From assembly GCF_019801965.1 (NCBI RefSeq), contig NZ_JAHVIA010000002.1:310001-374000 (forward strand): a DNA stretch of 64,000 bases, given 5' to 3'. The notes below the pieces were generated by a model, which saw only the letters and a program-made list of their open reading frames with translations, was not told the DNA's origin and did no database searches. Positions 42,179 to 50,827 of this stretch are shown here, piece by piece (within the stretch, counting starts at the first letter, position 1; every line of letters starts with the position of its first letter). Position numbers and translations under genes: made by a program. The DNA comes from Salipiger bermudensis. GTDB taxonomy: Bacteria > Pseudomonadota > Alphaproteobacteria > Rhodobacterales > Rhodobacteraceae.

Positions 42179-43177
42179 TCAGAGCGACGCGCCGACCATC
42201 AGCGCCACGTCGGCGAGACGGTTGGCGTAGCCCCATTCATTGTCATACCAGGCGTAGACCTTGAGCTGGGTGCCGTTGACCACCGTCGTCGATTGCGCAT
42301 CCACGATGCTCGAGCGCGGATCGTTGACATAGTCGCAGCTCACCAGAGGGCGGGTCTCGTAGCCGAGAATGCCTTTGAGCGGGCCGTTCGCTGCCGCTTC
42401 GAAGAGCGCGTTGACCTCCTCTGCCGTGGTCTCGCGCTCAAGTTCGAAGACACAGTCGGTCAGCGAGGCGTTGAGCAGGGGGACCCGCACCGCGTGGCCG
42501 TTCAGCTTGCCGGTCAGTTCCGGATAGATCAGCGTGATCGCGGTGGCGCTGCCTGTGGTGGTGGGGATCAGCGAGTTCAGAGCCGAGCGGGCGCGGCGCA
42601 GATCCTTGGCAGGGCGGTCGACGATGGTCTGGGTGTTGGTGACGTCGTGGATCGTGGTGATCATGCCGTGCTTGATGCCCAGGGCTTCGTGCACCACCTT
42701 GACCACCGGCGCGAGGCAGTTGGTCGTGCAGCTCGCCGCCGTCACGATGCTGTGCTGCGCGGGATCGTAGGCGTCGTTGTTGACGCCAAAGACGATATTG
42801 GCGCTCGGGCCGTCCTTGACCGGGGCAGAGACCACGACCTTCTTCACGCCGGCGTCGAAATAGGGGGCGAGCTTTGCTTCGGTCTTGAACACGCCGGTGC
42901 AGTCGATGACCACGTCGACGCCCGCGAGCGGCAGATCCTCGAGGCGCCTCTCGCAATGCACCGGCAGGCGGGTTCCGTCGATGGAGAGGCTGTCGGCGTC
43001 GTGCGAGAATTCGGCCTCCCAGCGACCGTGCACGGTGTCGAACTCCAGAAGATGCGCATGCATCTCCGGGTCGCCCACGGCGTCGTTGATCCAGGCGATC
43101 TTGGCGCCCTTCTCCAGCAGCGGGCGGAGGGCGAGCTTGCCCATGCGGCCAAGCCCGTTCAGTGCGTAGGTGGTCAT
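42179..43177 (-). CDS. gapdh: ArsJ-associated glyceraldehyde-3-phosphate dehydrogenase
   Basis: 332-aa type I GAPDH. Rossmann start [18 protein letters not shown], active-site Cys in [23 protein letters not shown], and [15 protein letters not shown] at the end. The first motif differs from housekeeping NGFGRIGR, as in the dedicated ars-operon copies. In this setting it uses arsenate in place of phosphate to form 1-arseno-3-phosphoglycerate for ArsJ. The start overlaps the arsR-arsC stop by four bases (ATGA, 43174-43177), so expression is coupled. Confidence 0.93.
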   Translation of the reverse strand: MTTYALNGLGRMGKLALRPLLEKGAKIAWINDAVGDPEMHAHLLEFDTVHGRWEAEFSHDADSLSIDGTRLPVHCERRLEDLPLAGVDVVIDCTGVFKTEAKLAPYFDAGVKKVVVSAPVKDGPSANIVFGVNNDAYDPAQHSIVTAASCTTNCLAPVVKVVHEALGIKHGMITTIHDVTNTQTIVDRPAKDLRRARSALNSLIPTTTGSATAITLIYPELTGKLNGHAVRVPLLNASLTDCVFELERETTAEEVNALFEAAANGPLKGILGYETRPLVSCDYVNDPRSSIVDAQSTTVVNGTQLKVYAWYDNEWGYANRLADVALMVGASL

Positions 43178-44022
43178 CCGGCGAGGTCCTCGGTCTCGGT
43201 CTGGCCGATCTTGTCGACGGCCTGTTGCAGGGAAATCCGGTCGAGCGCCTCGATCGGAAGGGCGGTGAAGGCCGAGAGGCGGTGCTTGAGCATGCCGTAG
43301 ACCTGCTGGAAGGCGAGGCTCTTCTCGGCCTCGGTGCCGGTGGCCTTCACCGGATCGGGCAGACCCCAATGGGCGCTGATCGGCTGGCCTGCCCAGGCGG
43401 GGCAGTCCTCGTTGGCGGCGCGGTCGCAGACGGTGAAGACGAAATCCATCTTCGGCGCGTCATGAGCCTGGAATTCGGATATGTTCTTGGCCCGCAGCCC
43501 CCCGGTCTTGAAGCCCTTATCACGCAGGGTTGCGAGTGCGATCGGGTTGAGCTCGGAATAGGGCCTGGTGCCGGCCGAGAAAGCGTTGAAACGGTCGCCT
43601 GCGAGTTCGCGCAGCAGCGTCTCGGCGATGATCGAGCGCGCGGAATTGCCGGTGCAGATGAACAGCACGTTGTATTTCCCGTCGGACATGGCCGGTCCTC
43701 CTTGCTGGCTGGCGAGCGCCTCGGGCGGGCAGAGATCCGGCCGCCCCCGGCAACAATCGTTGAACAGGAAGCCCACGAGACCGCGCAGCGCCGCGATATT
43801 CGCCCGGTAGAGCAGCGAGCGCCCGACCCGGGTCTGGGTGATCAGGCCGGCTTCGCGCAGAGTGGAGAGATAGACCGAGGCCGTGCTGGGCTTGAGCCCG
43901 AGGACTTCGGTGATCTCGCCGGCGGGCAGCGCATCGGGATAGCGCCGCATGAGCAGGCGAAACAGCTCCATGCGCTGCGGGTGGCTGAGAGTGCCGAGCT
44001 GTTCGAATCGTAAAGCTTCCAT
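43174..44022 (-). CDS. arsR-arsC: ArsR repressor fused to thioredoxin-type arsenate reductase ArsC
   Basis: 282-aa fusion. Residues 1-100 are an ArsR winged helix ([29 protein letters not shown] as recognition region). Cys90, Cys91 and Cys98 ([10 protein letters not shown]) form a C-terminal As(III)-sensing cluster like that described for A. ferrooxidans ArsR, rather than the E. coli ELCVCDL type. Residues 115-270 are a low-molecular-weight-phosphatase-fold reductase: P-loop CTGNSARS (Cys123, Arg129), with Cys199 and Cys207 as the resolving pair. ATG 44022 lies inside a 28-bp palindrome and has no Shine-Dalgarno, so the mRNA may be leaderless. An out-of-frame ATG at 44029 was rejected. Confidence 0.93.
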   Translation of the reverse strand: MEALRFEQLGTLSHPQRMELFRLLMRRYPDALPAGEITEVLGLKPSTASVYLSTLREAGLITQTRVGRSLLYRANIAALRGLVGFLFNDCCRGRPDLCPPEALASQQGGPAMSDGKYNVLFICTGNSARSIIAETLLRELAGDRFNAFSAGTRPYSELNPIALATLRDKGFKTGGLRAKNISEFQAHDAPKMDFVFTVCDRAANEDCPAWAGQPISAHWGLPDPVKATGTEAEKSLAFQQVYGMLKHRLSAFTALPIEALDRISLQQAVDKIGQTETEDLAG

Positions 44023-44042
44023 ATTTCATGAAATATGGAAGC
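44015..44042. promoter_or_regulatory. 28-bp perfect palindrome, likely ArsR operator, over the ars promoter
   Basis: The palindrome is centred on CATG at 44027-44030, with half-site GCTTCCATATTTCA. A promoter on the minus strand, TTGCCC (44058-44053), 17 bases, TATTTC (44035-44030), has its -10 inside it. The predicted start falls at about 44022-44024, at the ATG. Binding would block RNA polymerase, as expected for ArsR. Confidence 0.75.
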
Positions 44043-44261
44043 GTCTGGATTTGGGCAAGTGAAGAGTTGATGACAGCGCCCGGAAGGCCGATCAGCGGGC
44101 AGGGCGTCTGACGGTCATGCGCGGGACGCGATGGCGCGCTCGGGTCGGAGCATGGCCTTGCGCGGAATAGAGGCCGATGGCCGTCCCGCCACGCGCGAGG
44201 CCATCACCTTCAGCACGATGCAGCTTGACGCACGCCCGACCAGCGGGGCGCGTCTTGCGCC

Positions 44262-45653
44262 TCAGCCCAGTTTGCCGCTCATCCGCGCGTGGTGCAGCGC
44301 GGCCACCGCGCAGGAAGCGAGGCGGCTCATGTCGTCGTCGGAGCGGCTGTTGAGGATGATCGGCACCCGCGCGCCCAGCACCAGCCCCGCCGCCTCGGCG
44401 TGGGAAATATAGGTCAGTTGCTTGGCCAGCATGTTGCCGGCGTCGAGGTTCGGCGCCACGAGGATCTCGGCGTGGCCGGCCACCGCCGAGGTGATGCCCT
44501 TGGTGCGCGCCGCGGCGATGTCGACGGCGTTGTCCATCGCCAGAGGACCATCGACGAGCCCGCCGGTGATCTGGCCGCGATCGGCCATCTTCGACAGCAA
44601 CGCCGCGTCGATCGAAGAGGGGATATCCGGGTTCACCGTCTCGGTGGCGGAAAGCACGCCGACCTTGGGCTGCTCGATGCCGAGCGAGATCGCGAGGTCG
44701 ATGGCGTTCTGGGTGATGTCGACCTTGGTCTTGAGATCGGGAGCGATGTTGATCGCCGCGTCGGTGACCAGAAGCGGGTGTGGCTGGCCGGGCACGTCCA
44801 TCACGAAGATATGGGTGAAGCGCCGGCCCATGCGCAGCCCGGTCTGCTTGTCGAGGATCGGGCGCAGCAGCATGTCGGTGTGCAGATGGCCCTTCATGAT
44901 CGCCTCGGCGCGGCCTTCGTGGACCAGCTCCACGGCCCTGCGCGCGGCGTTGCGATGCAGCGGTTCGTGCAGGATCTCGACGCCGTCGAGGGTCACTCCC
45001 ATGGCCGAGGCGACCTCGGCGATCTTGTCGGTATCGCCGATAAGGATCGGCTCGATCAGCGTGTGATCGCGGGCCTTGAGCGCGCCGCCGAGCGAGTTGG
45101 GCTCCTCGGGGCAGACCACGGCGGTCTTCAGCGCGGCGAGCGGCTCGGCGCGCTTCAGCAGCTTCTCGAAATGGCGGTGACGCTGCACCACCAGCCCGGG
45201 CAGGTCGTGGCTGTTGTAGCTGACCTTGCGGCGCGGGGTCAGCACCTCGGCCATGCCGGAGAGCACCAGCGCACCGTCGGAGAGGCGGCGCACCTCGGTC
45301 GCGAGCGTCACCGTGGTCTCGCGCTCGTTCTTGTCGGTCACGGTGACGCGGATCACCAGCTCGTCGCCGGCGAAGACGCGGGCGTGGAACTGGGCGTTCT
45401 GGGAGCGGTAGAGGGTGCCCGCGCCGGGCAGCACGTTGCCCAGCACCGCGCCGAGCAGCGCGCCGATGAACGAGCCCGGCGCCATCGCCTCGGGGCGACC
45501 ATCGCCATCGCCATCCTGATCGAAGATGTGCAACGGATTGTGGTTGCCCGACACGTTGGCATAGACCAGCAGGTCGTCGGCAGTGATGAGGCGGTTCAGC
45601 TCTGCCTTGTCGCCCACCTTGAGTTCGTCGAAGGTGCGGTTCTCGATCAGCAT
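44262..45653 (-). CDS. Bifunctional enoyl-CoA hydratase (MaoC)/phosphate acyltransferase (Pta)
   Basis: 463-aa fusion. Residues 1-140 are a hot-dog MaoC/R-hydratase domain (VYANVSGNHNPLHIF with the Asn-His active site, and MAPGSFIGALLGAVLG). From about 165 to the end is a phosphate acetyl/butyryltransferase domain (TDAAINIAPDLKTKVDITQNAI, GGLVDGPLAMDNAV, LVAPNLDAGNMLAKQL). The combination hydrates enoyl-CoA and exchanges acyl groups with phosphate, linking to PHB and short-chain acyl-CoA pools. It is common in roseobacters. An acetate kinase gene is not adjacent. About 220 bases without a gene separate it from the ars operon. Confidence 0.9.
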   Translation of the reverse strand: MLIENRTFDELKVGDKAELNRLITADDLLVYANVSGNHNPLHIFDQDGDGDGRPEAMAPGSFIGALLGAVLGNVLPGAGTLYRSQNAQFHARVFAGDELVIRVTVTDKNERETTVTLATEVRRLSDGALVLSGMAEVLTPRRKVSYNSHDLPGLVVQRHRHFEKLLKRAEPLAALKTAVVCPEEPNSLGGALKARDHTLIEPILIGDTDKIAEVASAMGVTLDGVEILHEPLHRNAARRAVELVHEGRAEAIMKGHLHTDMLLRPILDKQTGLRMGRRFTHIFVMDVPGQPHPLLVTDAAINIAPDLKTKVDITQNAIDLAISLGIEQPKVGVLSATETVNPDIPSSIDAALLSKMADRGQITGGLVDGPLAMDNAVDIAAARTKGITSAVAGHAEILVAPNLDAGNMLAKQLTYISHAEAAGLVLGARVPIILNSRSDDDMSRLASCAVAALHHARMSGKLG

Positions 45654-45847
45654 GTAGGTCTCCGGCTGTTCACGGGCCTGCCGCCGGATGGCGGGCAGGG
45701 CAAGCTCCGGTCACAGCTATAGACGCTTTGCCTGCCGCGTCCACGTCCCCCGCATGCGTCCGCTCGCCGCACTGCGGCAAGCGATGTGGATCAATGCGTT
45801 GCGGGCGCGTGAGCGCTGAAAAACCGGGCAGCGCGGCTGCTTGGGCG

Positions 45848-46678
45848 TCAGCCGAGATACTCGGCGATGAGCGGCGTCAGTGCGGCGGCGGTCTCTTCAT
45901 GGGCTAGCGGGCCCATGAGCTCGCCGGCGGCGCTGGCCTCGAAATCGCTGAACACCATCCCCGGCGCGCCGGGATGGCGGGCGGCCTCGCTCTGCGGCAT
46001 CTCGATCAGCCCGACGGTGCGCGGGCGCAGGGCGTCGAGCATGGTGCGGTCGATGAGCAGCGGGCCGCCGCTGTCGAGTGCGCTGTCGGGCGCGTCGGGC
46101 GGCTGCTGCTCGGAGAGCCAGAGCAGCAGAACGCGGCCCCGAAGCAGGGTCAGCAGATGCTTCATCCGGGCCAGCCAGGCCTGCCGCAGCTCGCCGGCGA
46201 TCTCGTCGAAACGCTCTTCCGAGAGGGCGCGCAGCCGGCCAAGCAGGTGGCGATTGAAGTGAAACTCGGTGAAATCGACCTCAGGATAGAGCGTCTGGAG
46301 CCGCTCGGAGGCGCGCAGGAACCGGTCATTGCGGCGCGGATGCACGCCGTAATAGCGGTTGGACATGTTCTGCGCGCCCATGATCTGCATGACGCAGAGC
46401 TCGGCCTGCTCGGCCACGTGCAGCACGCCGGGATCGTTGAGATAGAGATCCAGCCCGGCATTGGCGACGCCGAGATTGACGCAGGTCTTGCCGGATTGCC
46501 GCTCCACCAGCGCCGGAAAGGGCTCTTCGATGAAGCGGCCATAGGTTTCAGTCCCGCCGAGGAAGGCGAGGTAGGGTGCGTCGAGCGACCGCCTCGGCCC
46601 CCGGAACAGCACCCGCGATCGGCCATAGCGGCACGGAAAATAGTCCAGCGCCCCCGGCGCTGTCATGGCGAAGGTCAT
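45848..46678 (-). CDS. DUF6473-type protein
   Basis: 276-aa cytosolic protein. LAFLGGTETYGRFIEEPFPALVE, NLGVANAGLDLYLNDPGVL and VMQIMGAQNMSNRYYGVHPRRNDRF suggest an SGNH-hydrolase-like start (GGTETYG, N-x-G-x-x-N-A) that I associate with DUF6473 proteins of Rhodobacteraceae, often near sulfotransferase or polysaccharide genes. I do not assign a reaction. ATG 46678 is taken, with AAGG 8 bases upstream; a GTG three codons earlier is possible. It diverges from the hydroxybutyryl-CoA dehydrogenase gene. Confidence 0.6.
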   Translation of the reverse strand: MTFAMTAPGALDYFPCRYGRSRVLFRGPRRSLDAPYLAFLGGTETYGRFIEEPFPALVERQSGKTCVNLGVANAGLDLYLNDPGVLHVAEQAELCVMQIMGAQNMSNRYYGVHPRRNDRFLRASERLQTLYPEVDFTEFHFNRHLLGRLRALSEERFDEIAGELRQAWLARMKHLLTLLRGRVLLLWLSEQQPPDAPDSALDSGGPLLIDRTMLDALRPRTVGLIEMPQSEAARHPGAPGMVFSDFEASAAGELMGPLAHEETAAALTPLIAEYLG

Positions 46679-46836
46679 GGCTCCCACCTTGGTTCATTCT
46701 CACCCGATGGGGAGCCTCCGACAGTCGGGTTGAGATTCTGCTAATGCGAAAAAGCCCGACAAATCCGCCGTGCCCCGCTTGCGGCGGGTCGCGGCGCGTG
46801 ACTATGTTTGGCGCGCAAACGGAAGGGTTATGGGCG

Positions 46837-47712
46837 ATGGATATCAGCAAGATCGGTGTTGTGGGTGCGGGCCAGATGGGCAACGGCATCGCGCACGTGA
46901 TGGCTCTGGCGGGCTACGAGGTCCGGCTGTCGGATGTCAGCCCGGATGCGCTCGACAAGGCCATGACCCTGATCGCCGCCAACATGGATCGCCAGGTCAG
47001 CCGCGGCAAGATCGCCCAGGAAGACCGGGACGGCGCGCTGGGCCGGATCTCGGCCACGCTCGACATCGCCGAGATCGGCCAGACCGACCTGGTGATCGAG
47101 GCCGCGACCGAGCAGGAAACGGTCAAGCAGAAGATCTTCGACAGCCTCGCGCCGCACCTGCTGCCGCATACCATCCTGACCTCGAACACCTCGTCGATCT
47201 CGATCACCCGGCTGGCCTCGCGCACCGATCGCCCGGAGAAGTTTCTCGGCTTCCACTTCATGAATCCAGTGCCGGTGATGCAGCTGGTGGAGCTGATCCG
47301 CGGCATCGCCACCGACCAGGAGACCTACGAGGCCTGCATGAAGGTGGTCGAGAATCTCGGCAAGACCGCCGCCAGCGCCGAGGATTTCCCGGCCTTCATC
47401 GTCAACCGCATCCTGGTGCCGATGATCAACGAGGCGGTCTACACGCTCTACGAGGGCGTCGGCAACGTGCGCTCGATCGACATGGCGATGAAGCTGGGCG
47501 CCAATCACCCGATGGGGCCGCTGGAACTGGCCGATTTCATCGGGCTCGACACCTGCCTCGCGATCATGAACGTGCTGCATGACGGGCTGGCGGACACCAA
47601 GTACCGGCCCTGTCCGCTGCTGACCAAGTATGTCGAGGCGGGTTGGCTTGGCCGCAAGACCAAGCGCGGCTTCTACGATTATCGCGGTGAGGAGCCGGTG
47701 CCGACGCGCTGA
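46837..47712 (+). CDS. hbd: 3-hydroxybutyryl-CoA dehydrogenase
   Basis: 291-aa NAD(P)-dependent L-3-hydroxyacyl-CoA dehydrogenase. Rossmann motif IGVVGAGQMGNGIAHVMALAGY, TSNTSSISITRLA, the catalytic His in GFHFMNPVPVMQLVE and the Glu about twelve residues on are intact. FPAFIVNRILVPMINEAVYTLYEGVG and NHPMGPLELADFIGLDTCL form the C-domain. It oxidises 3-hydroxybutyryl-CoA in short-chain fatty-acid or PHB breakdown. GGAAGGG lies before ATG 46837. Two palindromic terminators follow. Confidence 0.94.
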   Translation: MDISKIGVVGAGQMGNGIAHVMALAGYEVRLSDVSPDALDKAMTLIAANMDRQVSRGKIAQEDRDGALGRISATLDIAEIGQTDLVIEAATEQETVKQKIFDSLAPHLLPHTILTSNTSSISITRLASRTDRPEKFLGFHFMNPVPVMQLVELIRGIATDQETYEACMKVVENLGKTAASAEDFPAFIVNRILVPMINEAVYTLYEGVGNVRSIDMAMKLGANHPMGPLELADFIGLDTCLAIMNVLHDGLADTKYRPCPLLTKYVEAGWLGRKTKRGFYDYRGEEPVPTR

Positions 47713-47721
47713 CGCCGGCCA

Positions 47722-47801
47722 AGATTTTTCGTCCGAAAAATCTGTTTCGGGCGGAAGATCGGTCTGCGCAGGGGGATCAGAAAATTCGTATGAATTTTCT
47801 G
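47722..47801. terminator. Two adjacent AT-rich palindromic terminators
   Basis: First: AGATTTTTCG, two bases, CGAAAAATCT (47722-47743). Second: CAGAAAATTC, four bases, GAATTTTCTG (47778-47801). Both are perfect and face converging genes. The first belongs to the same family as 18790 and 56770. Confidence 0.75.
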
Positions 47802-47809
47802 CGGCCGGT

Positions 47810-48691
47810 TCAGAGCTCGGCGCGCAGGCCCAGCGTGGCCTCGCGCAGCCAGGCGACGAACTCGCGCTGCTTGCCGTTCCAGGCGCGCACCGTCTCGGGC
47901 GTGATCGGCGCGCCAACCACCGGCTTCTGCGGACGACCGCAGGCATGCATCACCTCGTGGATCAGCAGCCCCTGCCGCAGCGTCGGCGAGACCCGGTTGG
48001 CGATCTGGTAGGCCCGACTGTTCTGGCCTGGGAAGTAGATCGGCACAACCGTGGCGCCGGAGCGCTGGATCATCTTCGCGGTGAACGGGTTCCACACCGC
48101 CTCGATCGCCGGGCCCAGCAGCGATTGCGACGCCGCCACCACGCCCGACGGAAACAGCGCGATGACGCCGCCGCCCTTGAGGTGGTCCATGGCGCGGGCG
48201 CGCATCTCGAGGCTCTGTTCGCGGGCGGTCTCCTCGTGCGGGAAAGGCACGGGGATCATGAATTCCTCGATCTCCTTCACCCCGGTCAGCAGCGAGCGGG
48301 TGAGGATGCGGTAATCGGTGCGCACCCGGCCGATCAGGTCGGCGAGGATCATGCCGTCGACCAGCCCGTGCGGGTGATTGGCGACAACGACCACCGGGCC
48401 GTCCTTGGGGATGCGTGCGATCTGCTCGGCGGGGGTGTCGAGACGGATGCGCATGTGGCCAAGCGCGTGGCGCCAGAATTCCTGACCGTCGGGAATGCCG
48501 GCGCGCTCGACCCGGCGCACCAGCCGGATCAGGGGGATCTTGCCGGTGGCCCATTCCAGCGCGCGGATGGTGTTGGCCTTCCACGGGTTGGTGAAGGTGT
48601 TGGCATAGCTGAGCTTGCGTTTGTCGTAGGGGGCATGCTGGGGGCGTGTGACGCCGCCCTGACCGGCCGTGGCCTGATAGCTCTCAACCAT
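47810..48691 (-). CDS. PlsC-like lysophospholipid acyltransferase
   Basis: 293-aa acyltransferase. The catalytic motif is VVVANHPHGLVDG, the NHP-x4-DG variant seen in the haemolysin-like/1-acylglycerol-phosphate subgroup, followed by FPSGVVAASQS (acceptor-binding FPxG) and VVPIYFPGQNSR. It is longer than PlsC itself and may make ornithine lipid or other acyl lipids. It starts at ATG 48691, 31 bases after non-coding sequence from the HPr gene region on the same strand side, with no clear operon link. Confidence 0.85.
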   Translation of the reverse strand: MVESYQATAGQGGVTRPQHAPYDKRKLSYANTFTNPWKANTIRALEWATGKIPLIRLVRRVERAGIPDGQEFWRHALGHMRIRLDTPAEQIARIPKDGPVVVVANHPHGLVDGMILADLIGRVRTDYRILTRSLLTGVKEIEEFMIPVPFPHEETAREQSLEMRARAMDHLKGGGVIALFPSGVVAASQSLLGPAIEAVWNPFTAKMIQRSGATVVPIYFPGQNSRAYQIANRVSPTLRQGLLIHEVMHACGRPQKPVVGAPITPETVRAWNGKQREFVAWLREATLGLRAEL

Positions 48692-48738
48692 GTGCCCGCC
48701 TTGTTCCGTCTTCCTGCGCCGGTGGGGTTTCCCGGCGG

Positions 48739-49017
48739 TCAGTTCTCTTCTCCGAAGCGGTTCGCGACCAGCGCTTCCAGCGCATCGGCCAGCGCGACCG
48801 CGTCCGGCCCCGAGGTTTCAACCTCAATAGAGCTTCCTTTGGAAGCTGCCAACATCAAAAGCCCCATGATGCTGTCGCCGCCGGCGCTCATGCCATCCTT
48901 GCTGACCTCGGCGCGGGCGTCGAAGCCCTCGACCACCTCGACGAGCTTGGCGGAGGCGCGCGCGTGCAGCCCCTTTTCGTTCACGATCTTCAGCTCGCGG
49001 TGCACGGTGTCGGACAT
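48739..49017 (-). CDS. ptsH: HPr phosphocarrier protein (nitrogen-type PTS)
   Basis: 92-aa HPr. The phosphorylation His is His18 in NEKGLHARAS. The regulatory Ser is Ser49 in GGDSIMGLLML, the target of HPr kinase encoded at 50386. In Alphaproteobacteria this incomplete PTS is regulatory and does not transport sugars. The gene order EIIA-HPr after rapZ is typical. Enzyme I (ptsP) is not in the window. Confidence 0.95.
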   Translation of the reverse strand: MSDTVHRELKIVNEKGLHARASAKLVEVVEGFDARAEVSKDGMSAGGDSIMGLLMLAASKGSSIEVETSGPDAVALADALEALVANRFGEEN

Positions 49018-49057
49018 AAACTACGATTTCCCTTGGGCAGATCCTGCGCGGTCCCGG

Positions 49058-49456
49058 TCACAGAGGCTCGGGTTTGACGTTGACGCTGTCGATGTATTTG
49101 CGTCCGGCTTCAAGTGCGCCTTTTACCGCATCCGGAACCGCTTTCTGGCGGCTCTTGGCCAGTTTGATCAGCATCGGCAGGTTCATGCCGTAGAGGATCC
49201 GGCGGTTCTCGGGCTGGCAGGCCAGAAGCGACAGGTTGGACGGCGAGCCGCCATAGAGATCGGTTACCACCACGACGCCGTCGCCGGTATCGACATCGTC
49301 GGCGGCGGTGCAGATCTCGGCCTGTTTGCCGCCGCGGTCATGATCGGCCTCGATGGTGACGGCGACGATCCCGGGCTGCTTGCCCACCACATGTTCGACC
49401 GCCGAGAGATACTCTCTCGCCAGTCCGCCATGGGCCACGATCACGATGCCGATCAC
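49058..49456 (-). CDS. PTS EIIA component, mannose type
   Basis: 132-aa EIIA of the mannose/fructose/sorbose family. Phosphorylatable His9 in IVIVAHGGLA, then VVVVTDLYGGSPSNL. No EIIB or EIIC follows, so it is a regulatory orphan that takes phosphate from HPr. The start overlaps rapZ by four bases (ATGA, 49453-49456). Confidence 0.93.
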   Translation of the reverse strand: MIGIVIVAHGGLAREYLSAVEHVVGKQPGIVAVTIEADHDRGGKQAEICTAADDVDTGDGVVVVTDLYGGSPSNLSLLACQPENRRILYGMNLPMLIKLAKSRQKAVPDAVKGALEAGRKYIDSVNVKPEPL

Positions 49457-50379
49457 CCGTTCTGTCCTCCGATGGTCCTGCGCTGGCCGGTCGCGTCGGC
49501 CAATCCGCGACGTTCGAGCTCGCGGTGTCTAATTGACACCTGCCAGCCGGTCTCTGCAAGGGCACGTGCGACCCTTTCCGTCACGGCAACGGAACGGTGT
49601 TGCCCGCCGGTGCAGCCGATGCCGAAGGTCAGGTGCGCCTTGCCCTCGTCCTTGCAGGCGGGCAGCACGAAGAGCGCCAGCTCGGTGAGCTTGTCGACGA
49701 AGGGCGCGAAGCGTGTATCGGTTTCGATGTAATCGACCACGGCGGCGTCGAGCCCGGTGAGGCCGCGCAGCTCGGGCTGCCAGTGCGGGTTGTCGAGGAA
49801 ACGGCAGTCGAAGGCCCAGTCGAGCCCCTGCGGCAGGCCGCGCTTGTAGGAAAACGAGTGCAGCGCCACCGCAAGGCGCTGGCCGGTCTGGTCGGCAAAC
49901 AGCCCCTCCAGCTGCGCCCGCAGGTCATGCGGCGACAGATCGCTGCTGTCGATCAGGATATCGGCGGCGATGCGCGCCTCCTCGAGCAGCGCCAGCTCGC
50001 GCTCGATGCCTTGGGTGTAGCTTTCGTCGGGGGCCATCGGGTGGCGGCGGCGGGTCTCGGAATATCGCCGGGCCAGCACCTCGGCGCTGCAATCGAGATA
50101 GAACAGCTGCGCGTCGAGCGCCGGCTCGGAGGCGAGGCGTCGGTGCAGGTCGAGCAGTCGCTGTACCGAGAAGTCGCGGTTGCGGATGTCGACACCGAGC
50201 GCCACCGGGCGGGTCAGCGCGCCGCCGTCGAGCAGCAGGCGCGGGATTAGGCTGAGCGGGATGTTGTCGATCGCCTCGTAGCCGAAATCCTCCAGCGCGT
50301 TGATCGCGGTCGAGCGCCCGGCGCCCGACGGCCCGGTGACCAGCACCACGCGCTGCTGTCCTTTCGACTGATCCTGCAT
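49453..50379 (-). CDS. rapZ: RNase adapter RapZ-family nucleotide-binding protein
   Basis: 308-aa protein. Walker A GPSGAGRSTA (about 16-25), then AINALEDFGYEAIDNIPLSLI, FLDC-like YLDCSAEVLARRYSETRRRHP, and C-terminal TFGIGCTGGQHRSVAVTERVA match RapZ/YvcJ. In E. coli it guides RNase E to the GlmZ sRNA. The role in Alphaproteobacteria is less clear. It lies between hprK and EIIA, seven bases from hprK. Confidence 0.94.
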   Translation of the reverse strand: MQDQSKGQQRVVLVTGPSGAGRSTAINALEDFGYEAIDNIPLSLIPRLLLDGGALTRPVALGVDIRNRDFSVQRLLDLHRRLASEPALDAQLFYLDCSAEVLARRYSETRRRHPMAPDESYTQGIERELALLEEARIAADILIDSSDLSPHDLRAQLEGLFADQTGQRLAVALHSFSYKRGLPQGLDWAFDCRFLDNPHWQPELRGLTGLDAAVVDYIETDTRFAPFVDKLTELALFVLPACKDEGKAHLTFGIGCTGGQHRSVAVTERVARALAETGWQVSIRHRELERRGLADATGQRRTIGGQNG

Positions 50380-50385
50380 CCTCGA

Positions 50386-50814
50386 CTATTCCCTTCGATC
50401 GCCCCTGAGATATTGCATCAGGGCTGCGGGAAAATAGGGATGCGCGGTTTTGTGAAGCAAGGGAATTCTTTGCCCTTGCAGCATGGTTTCGCGGCGCTGC
50501 GGCAGGCGCGCCTCCTCTTCGCGGTCGAGATCGAGCACCGCGAAGAGCCGAACGGGGCCGCTGGTCTCGGCCCCCAGCAGTCCGATCCCGCGCGCCTCGA
50601 TGAGCCCCTCGAGCGGGGCAGGAGCCTCGAGCCAGAGCGCGCCGTCGCGGGCACGGACGATGACGCGGTCATCGGCGACGAGCTGCGCGCCATGCGCCAT
50701 CATCGCGAGCGCGAGGGAGGATTTGCCGCTGCCGGAGGCGCCGCGGATCAGCAGGCCACGCCCCGAGACCGCCACCGCGGTGGCGTGCTGGGTCTCGGGG
50801 GTGTCGGCGGACAT
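50386..50814 (-). CDS. hprK: HPr kinase/phosphorylase, short alphaproteobacterial form
   Basis: 142-aa protein corresponding to the C-terminal kinase domain only: P-loop RGASGSGKSSLALAMM, VADDRVIV, and GLIEARGIGLLG. It lacks the N-terminal half of Gram-positive HprK, as is normal in this class. It phosphorylates Ser49 of HPr and so tunes the regulatory PTS. ATG 50814 is preferred; an in-frame start at 50859 overlaps chvG. The chvG stop is 13 bases upstream. Confidence 0.9.
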   Translation of the reverse strand: MSADTPETQHATAVAVSGRGLLIRGASGSGKSSLALAMMAHGAQLVADDRVIVRARDGALWLEAPAPLEGLIEARGIGLLGAETSGPVRLFAVLDLDREEEARLPQRRETMLQGQRIPLLHKTAHPYFPAALMQYLRGDRRE

Positions 50815-50827
50815 GCGTGGGCGAAGA

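Noticed and set aside
43520-44029. Alternative ORF from the ATG at the centre of the ars palindrome
   Set aside because: Different frame from the ArsR winged helix; Arg/Ala-rich without motifs. The arsR-arsC frame is clearly real.
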